A DNA stretch of 64,000 bases from Tachypleus tridentatus (Eukaryota > Arthropoda > Merostomata > Xiphosura > Limulidae): the NCBI RefSeq assembly GCF_004210375.1, contig NC_134830.1:9052001-9116000 (forward strand), in the 5' to 3' direction. Position 1 is the first letter of the stretch. Each line of letters opens with the position of its first letter. A model generated the notes under the pieces. The model was not told the origin of the DNA. It did not search any database and worked only from the letters and a program-made list of their open reading frames with translations. The translations under genes and the position numbers were made by a program. Shown here piece by piece: positions 13,871 to 27,653 of the stretch.

Positions 13871-16513
13871 AACAATCTATGGATAAAAATAGACTTGAAG
13901 AAGCGACTCTCAGGTCCACTTTTGTGGTGCATTAATTTTAGTGCGAGTTGTCGCTCTTAGTTTTGTTTCTCGATGAAATATTGGGTATAAGAGAAACGTT
14001 TTTAATGTTAAAACATCTGTTAGCCATTTCTTGTTTGCTTTCGATAATGATGGGGCATGACAGCTATTTTACAGCTGACTGAAATAAATAAATTCTGGGA
14101 AATGTCCAACAGAGGCAGTCGGTAAATTCCTCTATGAGCCAATCAAAGTTAAGATCATTTGTGAAATGAATTATTAGCGTTTTCGTAGAATAATTATAGG
14201 GAAAAATCAGTTAGATTAACAACTTGTACTATATTGGAAAGCCAGTGCTTTTTCGTAATACTACGTTCCAATAATGACTTCACGAACAAATGTATAACCT
14301 GACATTGTTGTTAGTCTATCTGCTGAAAGTATGAAACGAACAGACAACAAAACGTTTGTTGATTTCTTAGTTTAGAGTCTGCGTTTGTTAAAGCGGTTGT
14401 CTTTAATTGAACACGTTGCTGATAGAAAATTGCTAATTCGAAAACGATACGTGTTTAAAACTGAATCGATATTCGTTCTATGTTTTTATGCACTTGGATC
14501 TCACACTGTGTGTCTGAAGCTTGTTTTAGACTTATTATACTCGCTAGTCACTTGTGAGATGTCACTGCACTTGGATTTCTTGTACCCACCGCGTCACTAA
14601 AAATCGTAATGGGAAGACCCTAATGGAACTACCATTCTATCTCGATAAATGCATTTAGGCTTTCATGACTCCGTCTGTTTCGAGAACTAGGCCGTAACGT
14701 GACACACACACACTGAGTTTTAACGTAAGCTACGTTTCAGTAATATATACTTGGCATCAGCGAGGAGAAATATGCGCATATTTCTCTTTCGGTGCATGAA
14801 AAGTTTAAACCTGTTGAACATAATTGTCGTTGTGTTGTTTCAGTAAAACTGCAATATTCCGCGCAATAAATATCTGGGTTTTACAGATGTAAGAAAGGCA
14901 CAACACTGTAATTTTAAATAAATACATAATTAAAATGAAACAGTGGATTTTTTATATGTTTTCCGTTCGTAAAATTTCTGCATCGTCTTTCTTTCTAGAA
15001 AGTGTGATTTTAAAAATTCGTATTTGAAATTGGTCTATTTATTTTGAATAACACCAAAATATTTTGTATTATATTGTGAGAGAATTATACACTGCTCGGA
15101 AGAAGGGAGCTCTTCTTTGAACTGTAATTCCCTGAAAAGTGCTCCACTTTGCAAAACTTCACTTGTCTGCAAAAATGGGATTTTCTTTGCGTTAAATTGC
15201 CTTGAGAAATCGGCGCATAGTTGCGTCTACAATGTATGGAAAAAAAGTGTCTCGGTTTTGCTCTCTGTTATGACTGCATTGGAAGAAAAGAGGGACATTG
15301 CGATAAAATACTGCGACTACAGAGATAAGAAATGCGAATTCTCCACTGTCCTAAGTTGCTCGTATGCAAATCATGACACATAATAGCTCAACCAACAGTT
15401 TAAGAAGAAACTGGTTACTTTCTTTATTGGTCAGACAAGAAGATGGCTTGTATTATTCTATCGTAGTTTTCTCTGAGAGGTATTTTAATGCATTTTCTTT
15501 TCAAAGTGACATTTTTATAAGTATTTGTTTCGTATTTCTTCTAGTTAATTTAGTTAAAATCGTTTATTACTCAAAATACCGTTGTTCTTTAATTTAAGAA
15601 ACTTCGTCAACACATGTACAAGATAATAGACAGTTAACGTGGACTTTGAATCGTTAAAACGTGAGCACACGTTCAAGTACTTTCGTGTCACGTGCACAGC
15701 AAAGAATAACGGAACACAAGCAAGAGTGGTAGCGGCCAAATACTAAAGATAATGACTTATGAAAACAGCATTCGAAGATACTTCTGTTTCTAGATTTCTC
15801 TTTGTAAGATTTAGGTTAACGGCAGACGTTGTACACACCAAGCGATGTCCAACAAGGATCGCGCATTTTCGGACAAACTCGAACCCCTAAACTGTGATTA
15901 GACTTTGAGAAATCTTGGACGTTGTTCTAACTAACGCCGTTTTAGGAGCATACGGGAAGAAATAAATACGTTTCATACAGTTGTTTAGTTATTGATGTTC
16001 CTGGTTATCATAAGATTAGAAAGTAAATTCCCAGATATTTGAGAAATTTACGCTTCAGTTATACAACTAGTTTTTCGATCAGAGTTAAATGGATTACTCC
16101 CGATTACATATAGCTTTTTACTCTTAACTTTAAAGGCTATAATGCAGCAGAAACACCTAGAACATCAGATAAAATTTTGCGTCTAACAAGACAGTTAGTC
16201 TCACTCTAATATAACGTAACCGGAGTTTTAATGCTCTTTTCTAAAAATATATCGTTCTCTCCCTTTTCGGACGATAAGGGCGAACTTGTCCACATTGTTA
16301 TCGTTTCGAGAAGTTTGGTACGTTTTCTACAATACAATTGACATTCTTATTTAAAACAAAAACAAGGTATAAGAATGGTAGAACTTAAAAGTTTGATCAC
16401 ATTTTAAGAAGTATGAAGGTGAAATCTACATGACGATGTCTAATTCGTGTAACACCCACGAAACGTTTAGAAATTGTTTGTATAAGTAGAGGCGTTTGGG
16501 AAAAGTAACTTCA

Positions 16514-16629
16514 ATGCTCAGGTTTCCTTCAATTCGTATTAATCTTTCGCCTTTTACTAAAGATTACCGTGGAGGGGAACATTACAATGAGCCTATAGGC
16601 GAATTTTTGAAGTCTCACTTTTGTGAGAC
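16514..16629 (+). ncRNA. U5: U5 snRNA, copy A6
   Basis: 116 nt with an invariant 4-T loop. The 5' arm of the lower stem reads TTTCCTTC (two C) while the 3' arm keeps GGGG, leaving one unpaired base. Copies A7-A10, A12, A15 and A17 share this two-C form, so it is either a real subfamily variant or a recurrent homopolymer call. Confidence 0.93.
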
Positions 16630-19269
16630 AACAATCTATGGATAAAAATAGACTTGAAGAAGCGACTCTCAGGTCCACTTTTGTGGTGCATTAATTTTAG
16701 TGCGAGTTGTCGCTCTTAGTTTTGTTTCTCGATGAAATATTGGGTATAAGAGAAACGTTTTTAATGTTAAAACATCTGTTAGCCATTTCTTGTTTGCTTT
16801 CGATAATGATGGGGCATGACAGCTATTTTACAGCTGACTGAAATAAATAAATTCTGGGAAATGTCCAACAGAGGCAGTCGGTAAATTCCTCTATGAGCCA
16901 ATCAAAGTTAAGATCATTTGTGAAATGAATTATTAGCGTTTTCGTAGAATAATTATAGGGAAAAATCAGTTAGATTAACAACTTGTACTATATTGGAAAG
17001 CCAGTGCTTTTTCGTAATACTACGTTCCAATAATGACTTCACGAACAAATGTATAACCTGACATTGTTGTTAGTCTATCTGCTGAAAGTATGAAACGAAC
17101 AGACAACAAAACGTTTGTTGATTTCTTAGTTTAGAGTCTGCGTTTGTTAAAGCGGTTGTCTTTAATTGAACACGTTGCTGATAGAAAATTGCTAATTCGA
17201 AAACGATACGTGTTTAAAACTGAATCGATATTCGTTCTATGTTTTATGCACTTGGATCTCACACTGTGTGTCTGAAGCTTGTTTTAGACTTATTATACTC
17301 GCTAGTCACTTGTGAGATGTCACTGCACTTGGATTTCTTGTACCCACCGCGTCACTAAAAATCGTAATGGGAAGACCCTAATGGAACTACCATTCTATCT
17401 CGATAAATGCATTTAGGCTTTCATGACTCCGTCTGTTTCGAGAACTAGGCCGTAACGTGACACACACACACTGAGTTTTAACGTAAGCTACGTTTCAGTA
17501 ATATATACTTGGCATCAGCGAGGAGAAATATGCGCATATTTCTCTTTCGGTGCATGAAAAGTTTAAACCTGTTGAACATAATTGTCGTTGTGTTGTTTCA
17601 GTAAAACTGCAATATTCCGCGCAATAAATATCTGGGTTTTACAGATGTAAGAAAGGCACAACACTGTAATTTTAAATAAATACATAATTAAAATGAAACA
17701 GTGGATTTTTTATATGTTTTCCGTTCGTAAAATTTCTGCATCGTCTTTCTTTCTAGAAAGTGTGATTTTAAAAATTCGTATTTGAAATTGGTCTATTTAT
17801 TTTGAATAACACCAAAATATTTTGTATTATATTGTGAGAGAATTATACACTGCTCGGAAGAAGGGAGCTCTTCTTTGAACTGTAATTCCCTGAAAAGTGC
17901 TCCACTTTGCAAAACTTCACTTGTCTGCAAAATGGGATTTTCTTTGCGTTAAATTGCCTTGAGAAATCGGCGCATAGTTGCGTCTACAATGTATGGAAAA
18001 AAAGTGTCTCGGTTTTGCTCTCTGTTATGACTGCATTGGAAGAAAAGAGGGACATTGCGATAAAATACTGCGACTACAGAGATAAGAAATGCGAATTCTC
18101 CACTGTCCTAAGTTGCTCGTATGCAAATCATGACACATAATAGCTCAACCAACAGTTTAAGAAGAAACTGGTTACTTTCTTTATTGGTTAGACAAGAAGA
18201 TGGCTTGTATTATTCTATTGTAGTTTTCTTTGAGAGGTATTTTAATGCATTTTCTTTTCAGAGTGACATTTTATAAGTATTTGTTTCGTATTTCTTCTAG
18301 TTAATTTAGTTAAAATCGTTTATTACTCAAAATACCGTTGTTCTTTAATTTAAGAAACTTCGTCAACACATGTACAAGATAATAGACAGTTAACGTGGAC
18401 TTTGAATCGTTAAAACGTGAGCACACGTTCAAGTACTTTCGTGTCACGTGCACAGCAAAGAATAACGGAACACAAGCAAGAGTGGTAGCGGCCAAATACT
18501 AAAGATAATGACTTATGAAAACAGCATTCGAAGATACTTCTGTTTCTAGATTTCTCTTTGTAAGATTTAGGTTAACGGCAGACGTTGTACACACCAAGCG
18601 ATGTCCAACAAGGATCGCGCATTTTCGGACAAACTCGAACCCCTAAACTGTGATTAGACTTTGAGAAATCTTGGACGTTGTTCTAACTAACGCCGTTTCA
18701 GGAGCATACGGGAAGAAATAAATACGTTTCATACAGTTGTTTAGTTATTGATGTTCCTGGTTATCATAAGATTAGAAAGTAAATTCCCAGATATTTGAGA
18801 AATTTACGCTTCAGTTATACAACTAGTTTTTCGATCAGAGTTAAATGGATTACTCCCGATTACATATAGCTTTTTACTCTTAACTTTAAAGGCTATAATG
18901 CAGCAGAAACACCTAGAACATCAGATAAAATTTTGCGTCTAACAAGACAGTTAGTCTCACTCTAATATAACGTAACCGGAGTTTTAATGCTCTTTTCTAA
19001 AATATATCGTTCTCTCCCTTTTCGGACGATAAGGGCGAACTTGTCCACATTGTTATCGTTTCGAGAAGTTTGGTACGTTTTCTACAATACAATTGACATT
19101 CTTATTTAAAAAACAAAACAAGGTAATAAAATGGTAGAACTTAAAAGTTTGATCACATTTTAAGAAGTGTGAAGGTGAAATCTACATGACGATGTCTAAT
19201 TCGTGTAACACCCACGAAACGTTTAGAAATTGTTTGTATAAGTAGAGGCGTTTGGGAAAAGTAACTTCA

Positions 19270-19385
19270 ATGCTCAGGTTTCCTTCAATTCGTATTAATC
19301 TTTCGCCTTTTACTAAAGATTACCGTGGAGGGGAACATTACAATGAGCCTATAGGCGAATTTTTGAAGTCTCACTTTTGTGAGAC
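19270..19385 (+). ncRNA. U5: U5 snRNA, copy A7
   Basis: 116 nt, two-C lower-stem form with 4-T loop, Sm site and 3' hairpin intact. It is the first copy to carry AAGAAGTGTGAAGG upstream, a variant then found through copy A14. Confidence 0.93.
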
Positions 19386-22028
19386 AACAATCTATGGATA
19401 AAAATAGACTTGAAGAAGCGACTCTCAGGTCCACTTTTGTGGTGCATTAATTTTAGTGCGAGTTGTCGCTCTTAGTTTTGTTTCTCGATGAAATATTGGG
19501 TATAAGAGAAACGTTTTAATGTTAAAACATCTGTTAGCCATTTCTTGTTTGCTTTCGATAATGATGGGGCATGACAGCTATTTTACAGCTGACTGAAATA
19601 AATAAATTCTGGGAAATGTCCAACAGAGGCAGTCGGTAAATTCCTCTATGAGCCAATCAAAGTTAAGATCATTTGTGAAATGAATTATTAGCGTTTTCGT
19701 AGAATAATTATAGGGAAAAATCAGTTAGATTAACAACTTGTACTATATTGGAAAGCCAGTGCTTTTTCGTAATACTACGTTCCAATAATGACTTCACGAA
19801 CAAATGTATAACCTGACATTGTTGTTAGTCTATCTGCTGAAAGTATGAAACGAACAGACAACAAAACGTTTGTTGATTTCTTAGTTTAGAGTCTGCGTTT
19901 GTTAAAGCGGTTGTCTTTAATTGAACACGTTGCTGATAGAAAATTGCTAATTCGAAAACGATACGTGTTTAAAACTGAATCGATATTCGTTCTATGTTTT
20001 ATGCACTTGGATCTCACACTGTGTGTCTGAAGCTTGTTTTAGACTTATTATACTCGCTAGTCACTTGTGAGATGTCACTGCACTTGGATTTCTTGTACCC
20101 ACCGCGTCACTAAAAATCGTAATGGGAAGACCCTAATGGAACTACCATTCTATCTCGATAAATGCATTTAGGCTTTCATGACTCCGTCTGTTTCGAGAAC
20201 TAGGCCGTAACGTGACACACACACACTGAGTTTTAACGTAAGCTACGTTTCAGTAATATATACTTGGCATCAGCGAGGAGAAATATGCGCATATTTCTCT
20301 TTCGGTGCATGAAAAGTTTAAACCTGTTGAACATAATTGTCGTTGTGTTGTTTCAGTAAAACTGCAATATTCCGCGCAATAAATATCTGGGTTTTACAGA
20401 TGTAAGAAAGGCACAACACTGTAATTTTAAATAAATACATAATTAAAATGAAACAGTGGATTTTTTATATGTTTTCCGTTCGTAAAATTTCTGCATCGTC
20501 TTTCTTTCTAGAAAGTGTGATTTTAAAAATTCGTATTTGAAATTGGTCTATTTATTTTGAATAACACCAAAATATTTTGTATTATATTGTGAGAGAATTA
20601 TACACTGCTCGGAAGAAGGGAGCTCTTCTTTGAACTGTAATTCCCTGAAAAGTGCTCCACTTTGCAAAACTTCACTTGTCTGCAAAAATGGGATTTTCTT
20701 TGCGTTAAATTGCCTTGAGAAATCGGCGCATAGTTGCGTCTACAATGTATGGAAAAAAAGTGTCTCGGTTTTGCTCTCTGTTATGACTGCATTGGAAGAA
20801 AAGAGGGACATTGCGATAAAATACTGCGACTACAGAGATAAGAAATGCGAATTCTCCACTGTCCTAAGTTGCTCGTATGCAAATCATGACACATAATAGC
20901 TCAACCAACAGTTTAAGAAGAAACTGGTTACTTTCTTTATTGGTTAGACAAGAAGATGGCTTGTATTATTCTATTGTAGTTTTCTTTGAGAGGTATTTTA
21001 ATGCATTTTCTTTTCAGAGTGACATTTTTATAAGTATTTGTTTCGTATTTTTTCTAGTTAATTTAGTTAAAATCGTTTATTACTCAAAATACCGTTGTTC
21101 TTTAATTTAAGAAACTTCGTCAACACATGTACAAGATAATAGACAGTTAACGTGGACTTTGAATCGTTAAAACGTGAGCACACGTTCAAGTACTTTCGTG
21201 TCACGTGCACAGCAAAGAATAACGGAACACAAGCAAGAGTGGTAGCGGCCAAATACTAAAGATAATGACTTATGAAAACAGCATTCGAAGATACTTCTGT
21301 TTCTAGATATCTCTTTGTAAGATTTAGGTTAACGGCAGACGTTGTACACATCAAGCGATGTCCAACAAGGATCGCGCATTTTCGCACAAACTCGAACCCC
21401 TAAACTGTGATTAGACTTTGAGAAATCTTGGTCGTTTTTCAAACTAACGCCGTTTCAGGAACATACGGGAAGAAATAAATACGTTTCATACAGTTGTTTA
21501 GTTATTGATGTTCCTGGTTATCATAAGATTAGAAAGTAAATTCCCAGATATTTGAGAAATTTACGCTTCAGTTATACAACTAGTTTTTCGATCAGAGTTA
21601 AATGGATTACTCCCGATTACATATAGCTTTTTACTCTTAACTTTAAAGGCTATAATGCAGCAGAAACACCTAGAACATCAGATAAAATTTTGCGTCTAAC
21701 AAGACAGTTAGTCTCACTCTAATATAACGTAACCGGAGTTTTAATGCTCTTTTCTAAAAATATATCGTTCTCTCCCTTTTCGGACGATAAGGGCGAACTT
21801 GTCCACATTGTTATCGTTTCGAGAAGTTTGGTACGTTTTCTACAATACAATTGACATTCTTATTTAAAAACAAAAACAAGGTAATAAAAATGGTAGAACT
21901 TAAAAGTTTGATCACATTTTAAGAAGTGTGAAGGTGAAATCTACATGACGATGTCTAATTCGTGTAACACCCACGAAACGTTTAGAAATTGTTTGTATAA
22001 GTAGAGGCGTTTGGGAAAAGTAACTTCA

Positions 22029-22144
22029 ATGCTCAGGTTTCCTTCAATTCGTATTAATCTTTCGCCTTTTACTAAAGATTACCGTGGAGGGGAACATTAC
22101 AATGAGCCTATAGGCGAATTTTTGAAGTCTCACTTTTGTGAGAC
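22029..22144 (+). ncRNA. U5: U5 snRNA, copy A8
   Basis: 116 nt, two-C lower-stem form; loop I, Sm site and 3' hairpin intact. Its upstream core is the first with ACATCAAGCG and CGCACAAAC, and it has several private changes near 21429-21460, for example TCTTGGTCGTTTTTC. Confidence 0.93.
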
Positions 22145-24782
22145 AACAATCTATGGATAAAAATAGACTTGAAGAAGCGACTCTCAGGTCCACTTTTGTG
22201 GTGCATTAATTTTAGTGCGAGTTGTCGCTCTTAGTTTTGTTTCTCGATGAAATATTGGGTATAAGAGAAACGTTTTTAATGTTAAAACATCTGTTAGCCA
22301 TTTCTTGTTTGCTTTCGATAATGATGGGGCATGACAGCTATTTTACAGCTGACTGAAATAAATAAATTCTGGGAAATGTCCAACAGAGGCAGTCGGTAAA
22401 TTCCTCTATGAGCCAATCAAAGTTAAGATCATTTGTGAAATGAATTATTAGCGTTTTCGTAGAATAATTATAGGGAAAAATCAGTTAGATTAACAACTTG
22501 TACTATATTGGAAAGCCAGTGCTTTTTCGTAATACTACGTTCCAATAATGACTTCACGAACAAATGTATAACCTGACATTGTTGTTAGTCTATCTGCTGA
22601 AAGTATGAAACGAACAGACAACAAAACGTTTGTTGATTTCTTAGTTTAGAGTCTGCGTTTGTTAAAGCGGTTGTCTTTAATTGAACACGTTGCTGATAGA
22701 AAATTGCTAATTCGAAAACGATACGTGTTTAAAACTGAATCGATATTCGTTCTATGTTTTATGCACTTGGATCTCACACTGTGTGTCTGAAGCTTGTTTT
22801 AGACTTATTATACTCGCTAGTCACTTGTGAGATGTCACTGCACTTGGATTTCTTGTACCCACCGCGTCACTAAAAATCGTAATGGGAAGACCCTAATGGA
22901 ACTACCATTCTATCTCGATAAATGCATTTAGGCTTTCATGACTCCGTCTGTTTCGAGAACTAGGCCGTAACGTGACACACACACACTGAGTTTTAACGTA
23001 AGCTACGTTTCAGTAATATATACTTGGCATCAGCGAGGAGAAATATGCGCATATTTCTCTTTCGGTGCATGAAAAGTTTAAACCTGTTGAACATAATTGT
23101 CGTTGTGTTGTTTCAGTAAAACTGCAATATTCCGCGCAATAAATATCTGGGTTTTACAGATGTAAGAAAGGCACAACACTGTAATTTTAAATAAATACAT
23201 AATTAAAATGAAACAGTGGATTTTTATATGTTTTCCGTTCGTAAAATTTCTGCATCGTCTTTCTTTCTAGAAAGTGTGATTTTAAAATTCGTATTTGAAA
23301 TTGGTCTATTTATTTTGAATAACACCAAAATATTTTGTATTATATTGTGAGAGAATTATACACTGCTCGGAAGAAGGGAGCTCTTCTTTGAACTGTAATT
23401 CCCTGAAAAGTGCTCCACTTTGCAAAACTTCACTTGTCTGCAAAATGGGATTTTCTTTGCGTTAAATTGCCTTGAGAAATCGGCGCATAGTTGCGTCTAC
23501 AATGTATGGAAAAAAAGTGTCTCGGTTTTGCTCTCTGTTATGACTGCATTGGAAGAAAAGAGGGACATTGCGATAAAATACTGCGACTACAGAGATAAGA
23601 AATGCGAATTCTCCACTGTCCTAAGTTGCTCGTATGCAAATCATGACACATAATAGCTCAACCAACAGTTTAAGAAGAAACTGGTTACTTTCTTTATTGG
23701 TTAGACAAGAAGATGGCTTGTATTATTCTATTGTAGTTTTCTTTGAGAGGTATTTTAATGCATTTTCTTTTCAGAGTGACATTTTATAAGTATTTGTTTC
23801 GTATTTCTTCTAGTTAATTTAGTTAAAATCGTTTATTACTCAAAATACCGTTGTTCTTTAATTTAAGAAACTTCGTCAACACATGTACAAGATAATAGAC
23901 AGTTAACGTGGACTTTGAATCGTTAAAACGTGAGCACACGTTCAAGTACTTTCGTGTCACGTGCACAGCAAAGAATAACGGAACACAAGCAAGAGTGGTA
24001 GCGGCCAAATACTAAAGATAATGACTTATGAAAACAGCATTCGAAGATACTTCTGTTTCTAGATATCTCTTTGTAAGATTTAGGTTAACGGCAGACGTTG
24101 TACACATCAAGCGATGTCCAACAAGGATCGCGCATTTTCGGACAAACTCGAACCCCTAAACTGTGATTAGACTTTGAGAAATCTTGGACGTTGTTCTAAC
24201 TAACGCCGTTTCAGGAGCATACGGGAAGAAATAAATACGTTTCATACAGTTGTTTAGTTATTGATGTTCCTGGTTATCATAAGATTAGAAAGTAAATTCC
24301 CAGATATTTGAGAAATTTACGCTTCAGTTATACAACTAGTTTTTCGATCAGAGTTAAATGGATTACTCCCGATTACATATAGCTTTTTACTCTTAACTTT
24401 AAAGGCTATAATGCAGCAGAAACACCTAGAACATCAGATAAAATTTTGCGTCTAACAAGACAGTTAGTCTCACTCTAATATAACGTAACCGGAGTTTTAA
24501 TGCTCTTTTCTAAAATATATCGTTCTCTCCCTTTTCGGACGATAAGGGCGAACTTGTCCACATTGTTATCGTTTCGAGAAGTTTGGTACGTTTTCTACAA
24601 TACAATTGACATTCTTATTTAAAACAAAAACAAGGTAATAAAAATGGTAGAACTTAAAAGTTTGATCACATTTTAAGAAGTGTGAAGGTGAAATCTACAT
24701 GACGATGTCTAATTCGTGTAACACCCACGAAACGTTTAGAAATTGTTTGTATAAGTAGAGGCGTTTGGGAAAAGTAACTTCA

Positions 24783-24898
24783 ATGCTCAGGTTTCCTTCA
24801 ATTCGTATTAATCTTTCGCCTTTTACTAAAGATTACCGTGGAGGGGAACATTACAATGAGCCTATAGGCGAATTTTTGAAGTCTCACTTTTGTGAGAC
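24783..24898 (+). ncRNA. U5: U5 snRNA, copy A9
   Basis: 116 nt, identical in the transcribed region to A6-A8 (two-C form, 4-T loop). The upstream core combines ACATCAAG with CGGACAAAC, a mosaic relative to A8 and A10. Confidence 0.93.
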
Positions 24899-27537
24899 AA
24901 CAATCTATGGATAAAAATAGACTTGAAGAAGCGACTCTCAGGTCCACTTTTGTGGTGCATTAATTTTAGTGCGAGTTGTCGCTCTTAGTTTTGTTTCTCG
25001 ATGAAATATTGGGTATAAGAGAAACGTTTTAATGTTAAAACATCTGTTAGCCATTTCTTGTTTGCTTTCGATAATGATGGGGCATGACAGCTATTTTACA
25101 GCTGACTGAAATAAATAAATTCTGGGAAATGTCCAACAGAGGCAGTCGGTAAATTCCTCTATGAGCCAATCAAAGTTAAGATCATTTGTGAAATGAATTA
25201 TTAGCGTTTTCGTAGAATAATTATAGGGAAAAATCAGTTAGATTAACAACTTGTACTATATTGGAAAGCCAGTGCTTTTTCGTAATACTACGTTCCAATA
25301 ATGACTTCACGAACAAATGTATAACCTGACATTGTTGTTAGTCTATCTGCTGAAAGTATGAAACGAACAGACAACAAAACGTTTGTTGATTTCTTAGTTT
25401 AGAGTCTGCGTTTGTTAAAGCGGTTGTCTTTAATTGAACACGTTGCTGATAGAAAATTGCTAATTCGAAAACGATACGTGTTTAAAACTGAATCGATATT
25501 CGTTCTATGTTTTATGCACTTGGATCTCACACTGTGTGTCTGAAGCTTGTTTTAGACTTATTATACTCGCTAGTCACTTGTGAGATGTCACTGCACTTGG
25601 ATTTCTTGTACCCACCGCGTCACTAAAAATCGTAATGGGAAGACCCTAATGGAACTACCATTCTATCTCGATAAATGCATTTAGGCTTTCATGACTCCGT
25701 CTGTTTCGAGAACTAGGCCGTAACGTGACACACACACACTGAGTTTTAACGTAAGCTACGTTTCAGTAATATATACTTGGCATCAGCGAGGAGAAATATG
25801 CGCATATTTCTCTTTCGGTGCATGAAAAGTTTAAACCTGTTGAACATAATTGTCGTTGTGTTGTTTCAGTAAAACTGCAATATTCCGCGCAATAAATATC
25901 TGGGTTTTACAGATGTAAGAAAGGCACAACACTGTAATTTTAAATAAATACATAATTAAAATGAAACAGTGGATTTTTTATATGTTTTCCGTTCGTAAAA
26001 TTTCTGCATCGTCTTTCTTTCTAGAAAGTGTGATTTTAAAAATTCGTATTTGAAATTGGTCTATTTATTTTGAATAACACCAAAATATTTTGTATTATAT
26101 TGTGAGAGAATTATACACTGCTCGGAAGAAGGGAGCTCTTCTTTGAACTGTAATTCCCTGAAAAGTGCTCCACTTTGCAAAACTTCACTTGTCTGCAAAA
26201 ATGGGATTTTCTTTGCGTTAAATTGCCTTGAGAAATCGGCGCATAGTTGCGTCTACAATGTATGGAAAAAAAGTGTCTCGGTTTTGCTCTCTGTTATGAC
26301 TGCATTGGAAGAAAAGAGGGACATTGCGATAAAATACTGCGACTACAGAGATAAGAAATGCGAATTCTCCACTGTCCTAAGTTGCTCGTATGCAAATCAT
26401 GACACATAATAGCTCAACCAACAGTTTAAGAAGAAACTGGTTACTTTCTTTATTGGTTAGACAAGAAGATGGCTTGTATTATTCTATTGTAGTTTTCTTT
26501 GAGAGGTATTTTAATGCATTTTCTTTTCAGAGTGACATTTTATAAGTATTTGTTTCGTATTTCTTCTAGTTAATTTAGTTAAAATCGTTTATTACTCAAA
26601 ATACCGTTGTTCTTTAATTTAAGAAACTTCGTCAACACATGTACAAGATAATAGACAGTTAACGTGGACTTTGAATCGTTAAAACGTGAGCACACGTTCA
26701 AGTACTTTCGTGTCACGTGCACAGCAAAGAATAACGGAACACAAGCAAGAGTGGTAGCGGCCAAATACTAAAGATAATGACTTATGAAAACAGCATTCGA
26801 AGATACTTCTGTTTCTAGATTTCTCTTTGTAAGATTTAGGTTAACGGCAGACGTTGTACACATCAAGCGATGTCCAACAAGGATCGCGCATTTTCGCACA
26901 AACTCGAACCCCTAAACTGTGATTAGACTTTGAGAAATCTTGGACGTTGTTCTAACTAACGCCGTTTCAGGAGCATACGGGAAGAAATAAATACGTTTCA
27001 TACAGTTGTTTAGTTATTGATGTTCCTGGTTATCATAAGATTAGAAAGTAAATTCCCAGATATTTGAGAAATTTACGCTTCAGTTATACAACTAGTTTTT
27101 CGATCAGAGTTAAATGGATTACTCCCGATTACATATAGCTTTTTACTCTTAACTTTAAAGGCTATAATGCAGCAGAAACACCTAGAACATCAGATAAAAT
27201 TTTGCGTCTAACAAGACAGTTAGTCTCACTCTAATATAACGTAACCGGAGTTTTAATGCTCTTTTCTAAAATATATCGTTCTCTCCCTTTCGGACGATAA
27301 GGGCGAACTTGTCCACATTGTTATCGTTTCGAGAAGTTTGGTACGTTTTCTACAATACAATTGACATTCTTATTTAAAACAAAAACAAGGTAATAAAAAT
27401 GGTAGAACTTAAAAGTTTGATCACATTTTAAGAAGTGTGAAGGTGAAATCTACATGACGATGTCTAATTCGTGTAACACCCACGAAACGTTTAGAAATTG
27501 TTTGTATAAGTAGAGGCGTTTGGGAAAAGTAACTTCA

Positions 27538-27653
27538 ATGCTCAGGTTTCCTTCAATTCGTATTAATCTTTCGCCTTTTACTAAAGATTACCGTGGAGGG
27601 GAACATTACAATGAGCCTATAGGCGAATTTTTGAAGTCTCACTTTTGTGAGAC
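27538..27653 (+). ncRNA. U5: U5 snRNA, copy A10
   Basis: 116 nt, two-C lower-stem form with intact loop I, Sm site and terminal hairpin. Downstream, at about 27840, the spacer has the GGCATGCAGCT form instead of GGCATGACAGCT, shared only with unit 4. Confidence 0.93.
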
